Origin: Piscicola geometra
Lineage: Eukaryota; Annelida; Clitellata; Hirudinida; Piscicolidae
Assembly: GCA_943735955.1 (NCBI GenBank)
Contig: OX030959.1
Coordinates: forward strand, 8,450,106-8,514,105
Reading direction: 5' to 3'
DNA length: 64,000 nt
Position numbers and translations under genes: made by a program. Below are positions 41,297 through 55,334 of this stretch, one piece after another. The notes beneath the pieces were generated by a model, which ran no database searches, was not told the origin of the DNA, and saw only the letters and a program-made list of their open reading frames with translations. Positions within the stretch are counted from its first letter, which is position 1. Each line of letters opens with the position of its first letter.

Positions 41297-41572
41297 CACT
41301 GAAACGTGGGTGCACTGAAACGTTGGAGCACTGAAACGTGGGTGCACTGAAACGTGGGTGCACTGAAACGTGGGTGCACTGAAACGTGGGTGCACTGAAA
41401 CGTGGGTGCACTGAAACGTGGGTGCACTGAAACGTGGGTGCACTGAAACGTGGGTGCACTGAAACGTGGGTGCACTGAAACGTGGGTGCACTGAAACGTG
41501 GGTGCACTGAAACGTGGGTGCACTGAAACGTGGGTGCACTGAAACGTGGGTGCACTGAAATGTGGGTGCGCC
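41297..41572 (+). repeat. 16-bp minisatellite CACTGAAACGTGGGTG
   Basis: About 17 units, nearly identical. One early unit carries TTGGAG and the last carries ATGTGG. Each unit holds one CpG (ACGT). Open - strand frames reading PRFSAPTFQCTHVSV are artefacts of the repeat. Confidence 0.98.
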
Positions 41573-42239
41573 CAACTAATTTTTAATTACTTTTTTTCCG
41601 GAAATATCTGCGATCTCGTCAGCCATAATGCTGCTAGCACAAGTTTATCAAGTTCGGAGACTATGTGATCTTTTATTATTTTTCCGCAAAGATTTATGCT
41701 TTCTTGTTAAATAATAGGAAGCCGATATAATGCATTCAGTGGTCCGTTCTCAAAAAGATGTTTCAATTCAAATCAGCGGCTTCGACCGCATTGCGGCACA
41801 AATCTCTGAACACTTCTTCGTCTATTTTTTTCCTCTAAGGGGTAAATGATGTGAACCAAAAAAAAGGCCACAGGAAACAATTGATGATAGTATCTGTTTT
41901 TTTATTTCCTATTAGTTTTTCCAAAGACTGGTTAAGTAAATCGATACCGGAATCCCCTTCAGCAATTATCAGATTCGATAACAGTCTGGTGTCCCTGTGT
42001 TCAAAGATGCTCTCTACAGCATTCATGGATATTTTAAAATTTGATGAACAGTCTGACGATTAAAGGTTCAAATAATAAACAATGTTTTCAAATGCATTTT
42101 ACGATTTTGTTGAGTAAACCAGCCACGGAGAGTATATTGATATGTAACTCATTGTTATATTGCTATCAGTGAGTATGTACTCGAACAACATAAGTTGTTA
42201 AAATTAGTTTATTCAGTAAAAGTTTTCCTATTTATAAAA

Positions 42240-42250
42240 GGGGGGGGGGG
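42240..42250 (+). repeat. poly-G run
   Basis: Ten or more consecutive G in an AT-rich background. Confidence 0.8.
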
Positions 42251-42437
42251 CAGCCGATGTGATGCAGCAAACTCAATGGGAGCACTTTGCTTGCTTTGTA
42301 ACAATGCAAGTTTGGAGACGGTGTGGGAAAGAAGATAAAGAATGAGTCTTCAGAAAATGTTGGCTTTGTGGTGCTGATGATAGTGATGCTAAGAGTGAAA
42401 CGCAAGGATGGTTGTAGATGATAATAATGACTTGTAG

Positions 42438-42510
<73 letters not shown>

Positions 42511-42602
42511 TATCATCATCATCATTACCATCATCATCATCATTACTATCATCATCATTACCACCATCATCATCCTCATCATCATCATCATCATCATCAT
42601 CA
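42438..42602 (+). repeat. (CAT)n microsatellite
   Basis: About 55 triplets, the first 70 bp pure, the rest with TTA/CCA variants. Confidence 0.98.
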
Positions 42603-43239
42603 GTGAGTTCTCTAATTTTGATGATATTTATAATATAATATATTGAAAATTATAGATGATAATGATAATGATGAATTACAAAATTGAAAAAGTTATTGAA
42701 AAAGCGTCAATAAGAAGAAAGGATGAGAAATAAAGATTGAAAAACCTCATAAGTGCGTATCTATTAATTGGTTTTGATGGTTCAGAAGGAATCATTCTTA
42801 AAGTATGTTCTGTAAAATCAAATGAATGAAGTTATTGAACATTTAAAAGGTAAAAAAGGAATAGATAAAAGCTTCATCGAAGAAGCGCAAACTGAATAAA
42901 CGTTTCGTGGACAAATCCCATTATCGATCGCCATCTTTAATTTTATTTCATCTGTAAACAAATATATTGTTGTTTGTGAGTGTCAATATGTTTGTTTGTG
43001 TGTGTTTGCATGTGTGATGCATATGTGTACGTTTGTTTATGTGTTCGTATGTGTGTGTGTGTATGTGTGTTTGTGAGCAGACATGAAAGAACTCGGAACG
43101 TTCACAGAAGCCCCATCGATCCACTCATCTCCTTTTGTTTGCTCCTCTTTACTCTCAGCATCTCTCAATAATAGTATGCTTTTCTTCTAACAAAAATCAT
43201 AAAAGTAATGAAAACCAAAAAAAGCAATTATAGTAATAA

Positions 43240-43445
43240 TTACAATAATAATTATTATTATTATTGTAAGACTAATATATATAAATAAAAAGAATAATAA
43301 AAATAAAAAATAAAATTAATAGTAAAAATAATAATAATAAACTAAATATTAAAATAATAATGATTATAATAATAAAAAATAATAATAATGATAGAAATAA
43401 TAATAATAATAGTAATAATAATAATAATCATCATCTTAATATTAC

Positions 43446-43455
<10 letters not shown>
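43240..43455 (+). repeat. AAT-rich low-complexity DNA
   Basis: ATAATA/AATAAT strings leading into (TTA)n. Confidence 0.8.

Positions 43456-43534
<79 letters not shown>
43455..43534 (+). repeat. (TTA)n microsatellite
   Basis: About 26 pure triplets. Confidence 0.97.
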
Positions 43535-43684
43535 CCTCGTCCTTGTTATTATTCATTTCAGCCTATCTCCTGCCCCTCTCTTCCCTTCAACATCTCCTTC
43601 TTACCTGTAGAACACATCCTCTGATTGATCGCTTCATCTCAAGTCGTCAGCAGCGGCATCGACGTTCTTCTTGCTCTTCATCAC

Positions 43685-43686
43685 CC

Positions 43687-43754
<68 letters not shown>

Positions 43755-43850
43755 GTCATCATCATCATTATCATCATCATCATCATCATCATAATTATCA
43801 TCATAATTATCATCATAATTATCATCATAATTATCATCATAACTATCCTT
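43685..43850 (+). repeat. (CAT)n followed by a 12-bp repeat
   Basis: About 35 CAT triplets, then four units of AATTATCATCAT. Confidence 0.97.
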
Positions 43851-43999
43851 TTTATATCATCGTCACTTTCACCATCTTCATAGTCCACCATACCTGCATG
43901 ATTACCTTCATTTGAAGATCTTTCATCACTTATAATTATTTTACAAACATTTTCATCTGAAAATACATTGCTAGCAATGGAACAAATAAAGGTGAATTG

Positions 44000-45600
44000 A
44001 AAAGTAGACAAAGAGCAGAACAAAAAAGAGAATAGGAGCTCCAGGCATCAAAAAGCGCTGCATAGCTGTGAAGACAGCAACAAATAATGCTTCAAGGCGT
44101 CTGCGGATTAGTAATGGCATCAGTGCGTGCATCTTTGTGCATATTCGAAAATGATACTGAATTCGATATAAGCTTCATACTAGCTTTCTCATGCCTTCCA
44201 AAATAATCGGTCTGAATTGGAAAATGAATGTGACGAAGAATGACACGAGGAAGGCATCTGGACTGTAGAGCATCGACCAGGCTGCGCTGACGACAGATGC
44301 AGTGCTACTGCAACACACGTGTCAGTCATGCTGGCAATCAACACGAAATTAGGTCGCCAAGCCTTCAATGTCACGTAATTGATTGACATCTGGGTACATG
44401 CTTGCAAGAAAATTTCAACTAACTACTCTTAAAATTCTCTATACTCGTGCATGGGTTTGAGTCAAATTCATGTAGATTTTGCAAATAATTTTGTTAAAGT
44501 TTTTACATGGGTGGAGTAGTAAAAAGAGAAAAATAGGTGGAGATGTGCAACAAATCTGGATTGCTTGCTGGTGGAAGCGGCCAAGATCTTGCACAAGGTA
44601 CAACAGCAAGCAGTCTCAGGATAAGCGAGATTGATCGACTTAAGGCGACACATCTCCTAGAGAGTGTACGGACTTATTTTCAAACAATTTTATTATGCAG
44701 ACTTTTATCTTTTATCTTTAGCATCAAAGCTAGTCCCAGTAAACAAATAGATTTATTATCTTTGATTTATATATAATGTTTCAAAATATTTAAAATTATG
44801 TTGTAAGATAAAATTCAATTAATGAGATGCTTAACTAGATGAGAAACTGTTGTAGCAAGTACTATAATATTTGCACAAAAAATTATTAAAAACTTTTGAA
44901 TTTCAAAAAGATTTTTAATAAAAAAGGAGGGAAGAGCGGATGAATGACAGAATGACTCATGGATCGATGCTTCTGTGCCAGGTGTTCCGTGCTGCCTCGT
45001 CAATGCCTACCGCTCTACCGCTTGTATTATCGATGCCTCCTTTTGCTTCTTTGCATTCTCTCTTGTCATATTTCTTATTCTTTATATGTTTCAACAATTT
45101 TTTTGAAATGAGATTTGATTTTTGTGATTTTGAAATATTATTTATCATGTCACAATTTTTTATTATTATTATTTTAATTCTAAAGCTAGTGAAATTTACC
45201 AAGCTCACCAATCAAAACTTTTATTATTTTTATTTTTCTCTTTTTTTTGTCTTACTTTTTTTTATTTTAATTATGCACTCTACAGGTCTTCATAGAACTC
45301 TGCTATTGTTATATTTCTGTCAATGTTGCTGAATTTATGGCCTGCTCATTGTCCATATGGTTTTGTGATCTTTGTTGCCATTTCTATTATCTTCTGTTCT
45401 TGCTTCTATGAACTTTGCTATTCCTGTTTTGTTGTTGTTCACGCTGATCTCTCTTATAAACAAAGGTTTAGTAAAAAAAGTTGTATAGTTAAATTATGAC
45501 AAATATTTTTTAAGTTAGATTTTCAAACTTTTTAAATGCATGAAGACAAAATTATAAAAATTGATTTTTTCAACGTCAAGTGAGATAAATCAGATAGTCT
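44000..45600. other. intergenic, no supported gene
   Basis: Frames of 60-130 codons at 44189-44407, 44537-44776 and 44940-45332 have no recognisable motif. The last becomes a Phe/Leu/Ile run typical of AT-rich DNA. Confidence 0.5.
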
Positions 45601-45610
45601 GTTACTAGTC

Positions 45611-46110
45611 GGGGGAGGTTGCTCAAGATGAACCGGTTCCAAAGATAGAACGGGCTTATTAACAGTTATGCGCTTTGAAAATTAATTTTTTATTTATTTC
45701 ATATCTATGCATCCATCTTAATGCACATTTTTTTGTTGTTTCCGTTTCGGAAAGTTGTCTTATTCAATTAGAATACTTGAAAAACTGATTTCTAGAAGAA
45801 TTGTTAAAATATTGGGAGATAACATTTTGCTTTTTTTTCTCAACTTCCGAAGATATATAATTTCAATTTTTTATTAGTAATTAAATTATGCAACACAGTT
45901 TTATTGTGTGCAAGTTGTAAAATTAAAAATAGAGTGATTGGCCTGTTATGACCATGATTAGGTGCATGGTCATAGTTTCCTAACATGGACCACGAGTTAT
46001 AAAAAAAACTTTAAAAGTGAAGCAATTTTTGAAGAAGTTGAACCAGTAAAAGTCGAAATGAAAACTAGAAAGCCTAGAGCAAAAAAAGGAAACTTTGAAA
46101 AATTAACCTA
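45611..46110 (+). mobile_element. family P fragment (copy 2)
   Basis: Starts GGGGGAGGTTGCTCAAGATG, then GAACCGGTTCCAAAGATAGA, and follows the order of the copy at 6957 as far as ATGGTCATAGTTTCCTAAC. It then passes into GAAATGAAAACTAGAAAGCC, which recurs at about 50480. Confidence 0.75.
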
Positions 46111-47740
46111 AAAGCTAAATTTAATTTAATTTAGTCAATTGGATTAAATGACAATTCACATAAAATATAAACTGGTATATTTTTTTAGATAACTAAATAA
46201 TTTTGACGATAAATACAACTTTTAAATTTTTTCGTCTGAGACACCAGAATCGATTATAAATTCCAAAAACCCCTACCTGGCCTAATTATTTAAACACGAT
46301 TAAGCGTTATTAACTCAAAGAATCCATGTCTTTCTAACCTGTAGAAAGCAGTAGGATGCTACATCACAGATTTTATTTTTATATTTGCAGACAGCCCTAC
46401 TAGTTTTTTATACAACACCCCATATTTGCACTCTTCACTTCTCTGGAGCACTCTGAACCGTGGCACCGATTTACTTGAATTTTGCATCTCGTTCACACTC
46501 AATCTCATTTTTTCTTTCTAGCTCAATCTGCAAAAAAAGACTCAGGGCATTGATGGAGTCATACCCTCACTCTGAAGCAATCCTTTGTCCCCACGAGACA
46601 CTTCACTTCACAATCTTCATACATGTCCTTCACCGCCTTCAATCACTTTTCTGCCACACCTAAATTTCTCAAACAGAAAAAATAGACGCTATTAATGTTT
46701 GTTCTAAATTTACTTCTCGAACATCATCGAAAGTTTAAAAAATTAATATCTCTCAAACTGCAAATTATATCGATAATTTCCTCAAAACACCGACTGATTC
46801 GTCATTAGGAGTACTTGCTTCATTTTCACCAACGAATTCCACTTCATTTCATAATTAATCTTCCAAACTAATTTAATCCTTTGAGCGGCCCCTGATTAGT
46901 TGCAGGAGCCTAGACGCGAATAAACATTTTCAGCTTAAAAGGTCTTTTAGCCTGCTTGGGTTATACGCTACTATAATAATACTCGTGCTTATTATGATGA
47001 AGAACAGTGAAAAGCCATTTTTTAATGTATATATCTTAATGAAAATATTAAAAAAACAACTATGAGCTAAAAAGTGTTTTGAAAATTTACGAACTATGTA
47101 GATAGAAACAGGAGCATAATAGTATATGAATATTCATCGATTCTTCATTAAAAAAATAAATGTTCACTCATACACACGAGGTAGTGGAAAACGCGAACAC
47201 ATGAAAACTCATTCGATCTCTACGGCTTGTTGTTGTGCTTATGATGCCTCACTGCGCTTTTATTCCATGCTGTCAGCTTGCAGTTGTTTGCTTCACCTCA
47301 AACACTTTCATTGCAAGACGCCCAGTACAAGTTTTCCAAAGCGTGCATCCAACTTTTTCTTACTTATTCTTTTAGCCTTCTTATCATATTTTTTTTCTTT
47401 ATGCTTCTATGAGCTTGTAAACATATTCATCTTCTAGTTCTCGTTGGATTTCTTGGCGGTAGTTACAGCTTTCCATGTTTTCAAACTGAGTTGTTCAAAT
47501 GTTTTCTCAATTTTTTCAATATTTTTTACAAATTTCATTATAATACGTTTTTCTTGAAACACATAAACCAATTTAATCTATTCCAATCTGTTCAAAAACT
47601 AAATTTATGACATTGTTTCCTTTCTATAACACCGATCCACCTGCAAAGTGCTGAAACCTCCGCAGGCTTACAGACTTATAGTCTTTTGCAAGACAAACTT
47701 GTTTTCACGTATTTATTATCTTCATATATATTATATATAT
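46110..47740. other. intergenic, no supported gene
   Basis: Frames at 46460-46663 and 47126-47437 are slightly richer in GC than their surroundings but show no motif I recognise. The second contains STACCCAYDASLRFYSML. Confidence 0.45.
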
Positions 47741-48208
47741 ATATGAATATATATAGGGTTATGACTTTTAAACTTTTTGTCAAATAATTTATTTCCTGTG
47801 TCTCTTATCGATGAACTTTTGCTCAAAAGAAATAAAAATAAGTTTTTATTTATTAATTCTCAAAAAAATCTTCAACTAAACGAAATCTTAGAATTGGTGG
47901 GTAAGGTTTATTTAAGGGCTATAACTTTTTACTATTTGTCGAAAAATTAAATTTCTATGTTATAATCTAATAAACCTTTGCTCAAAAATAAAAAAAATAA
48001 TTGTTAATCTGATAAATTTTCAATATCTTTACCTGATAATATCCTTAAAAACTATTTCAATGAATGCGTGTGGCAAGGGACTTTTTTTAGAATTTCAATC
48101 AGAATAAAAATCATTCATATTACTTTTGAGAAAATTTTCATCGATATATAAAACTCGAAATTAATCATTTGACAAAAAGTTGAAAAGTCATAACTCTAAT
48201 ATTCATAT
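47741..48208. mobile_element. short inverted-repeat element
   Basis: ATATAGGGTTATGACTTTTA at the left is inverted as AAAAGTCATAACTCTAATAT at the right; TTTTTGTCAAATAATTTATT pairs with a matching block near 48160. A second partial copy of the left arm (GGGCTATAACTTTTTACTAT at about 47916) lies inside. Confidence 0.7.
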
Positions 48209-48214
48209 ACCTTA

Positions 48215-48746
48215 GGGGGAGGTTGCTCAAGATGAACCGGCTCCTAAGATAGAACGAGCCTATTTACAGTTATGCACTTAACAAATTTTTTATAATATCT
48301 GTGCATCCGTTTTAGTTAGGTTTCTAAAAGTTGTCTCATTCAATTAGAATACTTGAAAACTGATTTCTAGAAGAATTGTTTAAATATTGGGAGATTAAAT
48401 TGTGCATTTTTTTCTCAACTTCCGAAGGTATATAATTTAAATTTTTTGTTAGTAATTATATGATGCAATACAGTTTTATTGTGTGCAAGTTGTAAAATTA
48501 AAAATTGAGTGATTGGCCTCTTATGACCATAAATGTGTGACATGGTCATAGTTGCCTAAAATGGAAAGTGAATAGTTGCCTAAAATGGAAAGTGAATAGT
48601 TGCCTAAAATGGGATAAGAATAGTTGCCTAAAATGGAATACGAATAGTTTCTTAAAATTAAATTTAGAATGAGACTGTAGAAGTTGATAAGTCTATATAT
48701 TTTACTTAGACTATATATAGTATATATTTTATTTAGACTATATAGA
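48215..48746 (+). mobile_element. family P element (copy 3)
   Basis: GGGGGAGGTTGCTCAAGATG at the left; an internal tandem of four to five roughly 23-bp units (ATAGTTGCCTAAAATGGAAA) at 48548-48660. Its right part is replaced by copy 4. Confidence 0.75.
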
Positions 48747-50173
48747 GAAGGGGAAGGTTGCTCAAAATGAACCGGTTTCTGAGATTAAATTAGCTTATTT
48801 ACAGCTATGCTATATAAATATAAAAAATTGATTTATTTTTTATTTATGCATTCGTCTTTTAAGCACATTTGTATTGTGGTTTCGATTCAGAAAGTTATCT
48901 TGTTTAATTATAATAATTGAAAAACTGATTTTAAGAAGAATAGCTAAAAAGTTGGGAGATAAAGTTTTGCGGTTTTTTTCTCAACATCCGAAAAAATATA
49001 ATTATTATTTTTTTATTTTTAACTAGATGATGCACTACAGTTTCATTATGTGCAAGTAGTATAATTAATAATTGATTGATTAGCTTGTTGTGACCATAGA
49101 TGTGTAGCATGGTCATAGTTGCCTAGGATGGAACATGAATAGTTGCCTAGGTGGAAACGTAAGAAGAGATAGTAGACATTGATAAATCTGTCTCTGGCAT
49201 TCGTCTATTTCGGGAAAGGATGGTATCGCTTTGATAAATTTATATAGACTATATACAGTAAAATGAACTATTATATTTTTGTTGTTGTTTATATTATTTA
49301 CAGCCTGACAGTCACAGGCCATGTAACAATGGTTCTGAGAACCATGGTTCTTATGCACCAGAGGTGCCATTCTACATGATAGTTCATGGTTGCTTGTCAA
49401 GGATTAGAACAGACAACCTTTGAGTCGTAAGTTCGACGTCTACCATCTAAGCCAGCCCCGCTTTCTTTATATAAAGTAGATCTTCTAATAAACTATTGAA
49501 AATTAATTTTGAAAAATAATTAATTTTTTTAATTAAATAAAACTTTTAGTCGTCCTTATCTTTGACAAAAGTATTTTTATTTATAGCTAAATATAAATTT
49601 GAATAGATGTAGACTTTCGTTTCATTAGACTAGAGGTTTGCACGGGAAATGGTTGAAGGTATAAGTGAAGTGCGAAATAAATAAATTTTTCTGGGTAAAG
49701 CGAGTTTAACTTATGTTATCAAAAAGCAGCATTGTTCTGCAGAGTTTACTTTGAAAAGGAAATTTATAACAATTTTAGAGCATTTTCAAAAGACATTGAT
49801 GACGCTTTTAAGAAGGAACTGAAGACGACATATTCCAGAAGAACTAAAGATTTTTTGGAAGTATTAGTATTGAGTGAGCAGAAAAAAGTATTTATTTAGA
49901 TAAGTAAGATAGTCTGATGATAAGTAAATCGTTTAGATTATAATTTTTATGATATACAATATGATTTCATCTTGCTCAAGATGGATTTTTGGAGTGTTCA
50001 TGTTTGAGGTTAATAAAATCATATTTCTCTCTCTTTATTTCTTATGTTGAAGTTGACAAAGTTAGACAAAGAATCAATATAATGGCTGGATAAATGTTAA
50101 TTTACGTTATTGGTTATGCAATTGAGGTATGAGGCTACGTGTACAAATCGTTCCATCTTGTGCAGCCTCCTCC
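48747..50173. mobile_element. family P element (copy 4) with nested SINE
   Basis: GGGGAAGGTTGCTCAAAATG at the left and TCTTGTGCAGCCTCC at the right. The interior follows the copy at 6957-8206 block by block, for example TTTGCACGGGAAATGGTTGA, at 7634 and 49632. A SINE lies at 49300-49461. Confidence 0.8.
49300..49461 (-). mobile_element. tRNA-derived SINE (copy 3, internally deleted)
   Basis: On the - strand: GCGGGGCTGGCTTAGATGG head, a B-box with one change (TGTTCTAATCC), a shortened hairpin region (only ATCATGTAG remains) and the tail ACCATGGTTCTCAGAACCAT shared with the copy at 56714. Confidence 0.8.
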
Positions 50174-50419
50174 TATATATATATTTTATTTAGACTATAG
50201 AGATTATATATTTTATATTTCATACAAACACTAGAAAGTATTAGTTTTATATAAACTATTGAAAATTAATATTAACCAATTATTTACTTTTTAATAATTA
50301 AAAACCCGTTAGTATTCATTAGTGTTCATCGGCTTTATAGCACCTCATAGTCTACAATTTATTTATTTACAGCTGCGATGAGTTTCTGAAAACGTAAAAG
50401 TGATAAATTGTTAACGAGA

Positions 50420-50950
50420 TGGAAAAAACTTATATAAAAAGTAAAGCAATTTTTGAAAAATTTGAACAAGTAAAGGTCGAAATGAAAACTAGAAAGCCTT
50501 GAGCAAAAAAATGTTGATTTAGTTCGCGAGTTGTATTTTTCAAAACAGCAATTATAACTTTCAGCATCACGTTTAAAAGAACAAAATTGTTTGAGAAAGG
50601 CTGCTAAAAGTTTACTTTTTTTTAAAGAAATAAAGATTTGCTAAAATATTCCACATAAAACCGCAGTACACAAAAGTAAATATTTTTACTTTTTTTTTAT
50701 TTTATTACTTTTTGTTTATCTGACATATATAATAAGAAATAAGACTACAATTTACAAAATATTTCATACCTATAAAAAAATTCAACCTGTTGTATTAAAA
50801 TAGTTCATTGTGATGGAACAATACATTTGATGATGTATAACAAAAAATAGAGGGTGATGTGTAAAATCGAATTATATTTTCAGCTTCAGTACACAAAATA
50901 TATAATAAATCACTTACCCATATTCTATTTATGTAAATATTTGTTCAATT
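50420..50950 (+). mobile_element. family R fragment (copy 2)
   Basis: TTAGTTCGCGAGTTGTATTT at 50519 is identical to the copy at 19050. CTGACATATATAATAAGAAAT and the block ending TATTCTATTTATGTAAAT follow in the same order as 19285-19540. Confidence 0.7.
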
Positions 50951-51180
50951 TTGAATTAAATCTCCCCAAAACACAAGAATTAAAAAAATTAATTACAAAT
51001 ACCCTTTTTTCATTAATTCACGGTATTTTATTTCCATGTATATATATTACATTTTTTATAGATAAAAATATGATATAAAATTTATATTCCTGAAAAATAA
51101 ATATTTTTCAAGACTTCTCCCTAACCATTTCTTACATGACTGATTGCTTGAAGAAATTGTCTCAATAATTAATAATGTCT

Positions 51181-51727
<547 letters not shown>

Positions 51728-52010
51728 TATTGTTATTATTATTACACATGTGGCGGAAAATAAACATGAAGAATATGCTTATGAATGAGATTCTTCTTAC
51801 AAATCGATAATAACAAAAACTAATAGTAATATTCTTCTTCGTCAATTGGCGGAAAGTCTTATTACATGAGAAGTAAGTACTGAAGTAAGAGAGACGAGAA
51901 GATTGGTCAAGGCTTGTACTGAGCTGCGAAGGACTGCAATGCTAAAAAGAGCTTAAGCACCTGTTTGCCTCTCCCAGGGCGTATGCATCTGTGTGCCTAC
52001 TTATGCTTCG

Positions 52011-52325
<315 letters not shown>

Positions 52326-52399
52326 CTCGATGTTTGTCTGCCAGAGAATAAAACATCATACATAACGCAATAGAATCCACAATTCAATGGCTACCATTT

Positions 52400-55330
52400 A
52401 AATCATATAAACTTTCAATGCTACATTGTGCTTCATGATTAAAATATTTATTTTAATCAATCTTTTTTCTATTTAATTTATTTTCAAATACTGGAAAATA
52501 GTTTGCTTACAGTTTATTAATAAAAAATTGTTTGAATATTATGCGTTAATATAAAGATGATTTATTTAAAAAAAATAATATTGTCAATCATTATCATCAC
52601 CACCCTAAGTTCTTGTTGATGCTCATAGGAAATAGATAATTTATTTTTACAACTTTTTCTTTGAAATATGATAAAAAGCTTGTTAGTTCGTTTACTTTAA
52701 CTATCTAAAATGCTTTTATACGGCAAAAATGATCGATTTGAAGCATGACATTCAACATCAATAGAAGAAAGCACCAACCATGCAGCCTTTCTCCGCGGAA
52801 ATCTCATGGCAGCTTCTCTTTACATGCCACTGCACTTTTGTATATATATGCCGTTCATCTTTCCACAAACCATGTTTGCTCACGAAAACATGCCAGAACG
52901 TGCATGAGTACCAGTGGGTATTCTCTTTTAAATACACACATGAACCAAATAAATACGCGTATAACTGGAGAAATAATAAGCATTCAAAAATTCAGTTAAA
53001 TACGTTTCAATTCGGCCTATCTTTGAAATAAACATTCCAAAAAGCTGTGACTGTTGTTGAAACCATGCAGGCAGACGGCTGAGTGGCATTTCAAGAGGAA
53101 TTTTATGGTTCTAATTTGCATAATTGTTCAGAGAATGACGACCTCTCTGGCACAAAATGAATGTGTTAAATATTCAATACATGCATCACTAATCGTCATT
53201 TAAAGCAACAAAATATATTTTTGATGCAGGTGCCCAAGAGTCAAATTTTTAAAAAGAACCTTCAAGGTAGGCTTGAGTTTAACCGTAATCACTCCTTTAT
53301 CATACATTTCTGGCTTTTCTTCCAACCATTTCATCCGTAGATTCTCTACCATTCATTTTCAAAACCACAAAAGCTGGTCGCTCTATTATGTCCATAAATG
53401 AACAGCGACATCTGTGTTTGCGGTTTAAATTTTACAAGGTATGAGCTACAATCAAATGGGAAGAAAATTCGTTACTCTGAAACTTCAGATAAACTGGTGC
53501 TTTTATGGAAAAAAGCTTGACTACTTCTTTGAAACTAGAGTGGGAATAAAACGATTTTTTAAGTCTCAACTTGAACAATCTCCTTATGAATATCCAGCAA
53601 GCTCTTTCAGTCACCTTTTGAATTACGTCACCTATTTGCTTCAAATTCTAAATGTTATCTCAGAGGTTACGTATTAAAGCTCGACTAACTTTATTTTTAT
53701 TTAATAAACATTTTGTTTAAACCTGAAATTTCAATCTAAATGTTACTTCAAAAAACTTTAGAGTTTACCAAGATTCCAAGCGCTTCAGAGTAAGGTTCTA
53801 TGTAATGAAAAAATTTGCATCGAAAAACAATTCTACAAGATTCTTTCTGTCACGGAAAAACAAGAGCCTACGAAAAAGTTCACTTTGGCAAGTCTCAGCA
53901 GTCACTGAGAATCTTAACGATTTTTTTTCGTATAAGGTTTTGTATGTTTCTGTATCAGCCAATACAGTCAAAAGTTTTACGGAGGTTGAAAGCCCTAAAC
54001 TAAACCTATTTTTTGACATAGAATTTTTTTAACGCTTTAAAACTGAAGTTCTGAGGTTTAAAAAGTATTTTGAACCAAATTCTGCTAAAGTAAGGTGTAA
54101 AAAAATGCAAAGGTACGAAGTCAATGTTATTACACTTTGATTCAGTTCAGATATAATTAGCGATTCAACGTTACAAGGTCATTTAAATAGTCAAAATTTT
54201 AATTCAAATGGATTCTGCAAGCATCAACTCTCTCACACCTTCTCAAACCTTCTCACACACTGCCCGAGATATAAATGTTCAAATCATCCTACTCTAACTT
54301 TCATGATGCTTAGAAGTGTACATAAATTGTTTAAGAAATTGATTCAGTACTAATATGTCGATTGAACATGCCTTCGAATCTCTATAAAAATATCGATCAA
54401 TTATAATTAAAGGTCCTAAAGGACAATTTCTAGCGTATGTTTGTGTGTGTTTAAACTGTTTTTCAAACAAATTATGACTCTTTTAATTGGGTTTGACCAT
54501 TCACCCGTCATACCTTCATGCAGTGACAGCAGATCAGTGTTCCTTTATAACAAGATACCTTAGGTCTTTAAAAAGTGTAAATAATAGAGATATACAATGG
54601 TTTCAGAAATAATGTCAAATATTAGTATCTAGAAATACCTAAATTTTAATTTTAGGAGTGATACAAGTCTTTCACTCTCAACTAATGCAAACTAATACAC
54701 TTTTGTAGTATTCAAAAAGGGGACTGGCTACAAAGGAACCTTATCGAATCTCTCTGGAAGCGATAAGCACCCTTTATATTCGCAACCACTTCACCTCTAA
54801 GCGCTGGTGCTACATGTAGATGTAAAAATATATATAAGCACATTGTCATTAAAGAGCCTAGCAGATCCCAAGCTACGCATGCTTTGATAAGATGAAAAGT
54901 TATTTTGATGGAAGCACAGTTGACCACGAGTTGATGCTAAAGAGAACACTGAAACTTCCTTCCATGAACTGCCTCAACATTTCATGTTCTGCTGATTGAA
55001 CCTTGGCGGTTATTTTTTCCCATCTTGTTTATTTCCAACCGGCAAAACAAAAACATAATGTGTTTCAGATAACTTCTACAAAAGAGAGCGTGATAAACCA
55101 TCTGACTAGGCAGCACAGCCCCCTTCAGGTGTGAGCATGAGTTGAAGCCTGGAATTTCAAAACTTTACTCAAGTGTTTGTGTGCTTTAATACGTGTGTGT
55201 GTGTGCGCGCGTGTGTGTTTGTTTGTGTGTGTGTGCCCGTCTGTGTGTATGTGTTTGTGTGTGCTATTGTAGCGAATAGTAGCAAAGTCACTGCGAAAAC
55301 CTCACATGCTTCATTCAAATAACACTGGCC
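52400..55330. other. intergenic, no supported gene
   Basis: Several 60-84-codon frames (52745-52999, 53441-53677, 53805-54032, 54712-54927 on the - strand) show no motif I recognise. A short GT-rich patch lies at 55190-55265. Confidence 0.45.
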
Positions 55331-55334
55331 GACA

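Noticed and set aside
41169..41575. - strand frames with FSAPTFQCTHVSVHP repeats
   Set aside because: 16-mer minisatellite read through; no start context or flanking coding sequence.
44940..45332. A 130-codon membrane-protein-like frame
   Set aside because: Hydrophobicity comes from T-rich DNA (Phe, Leu, Ile runs); nothing conserved.
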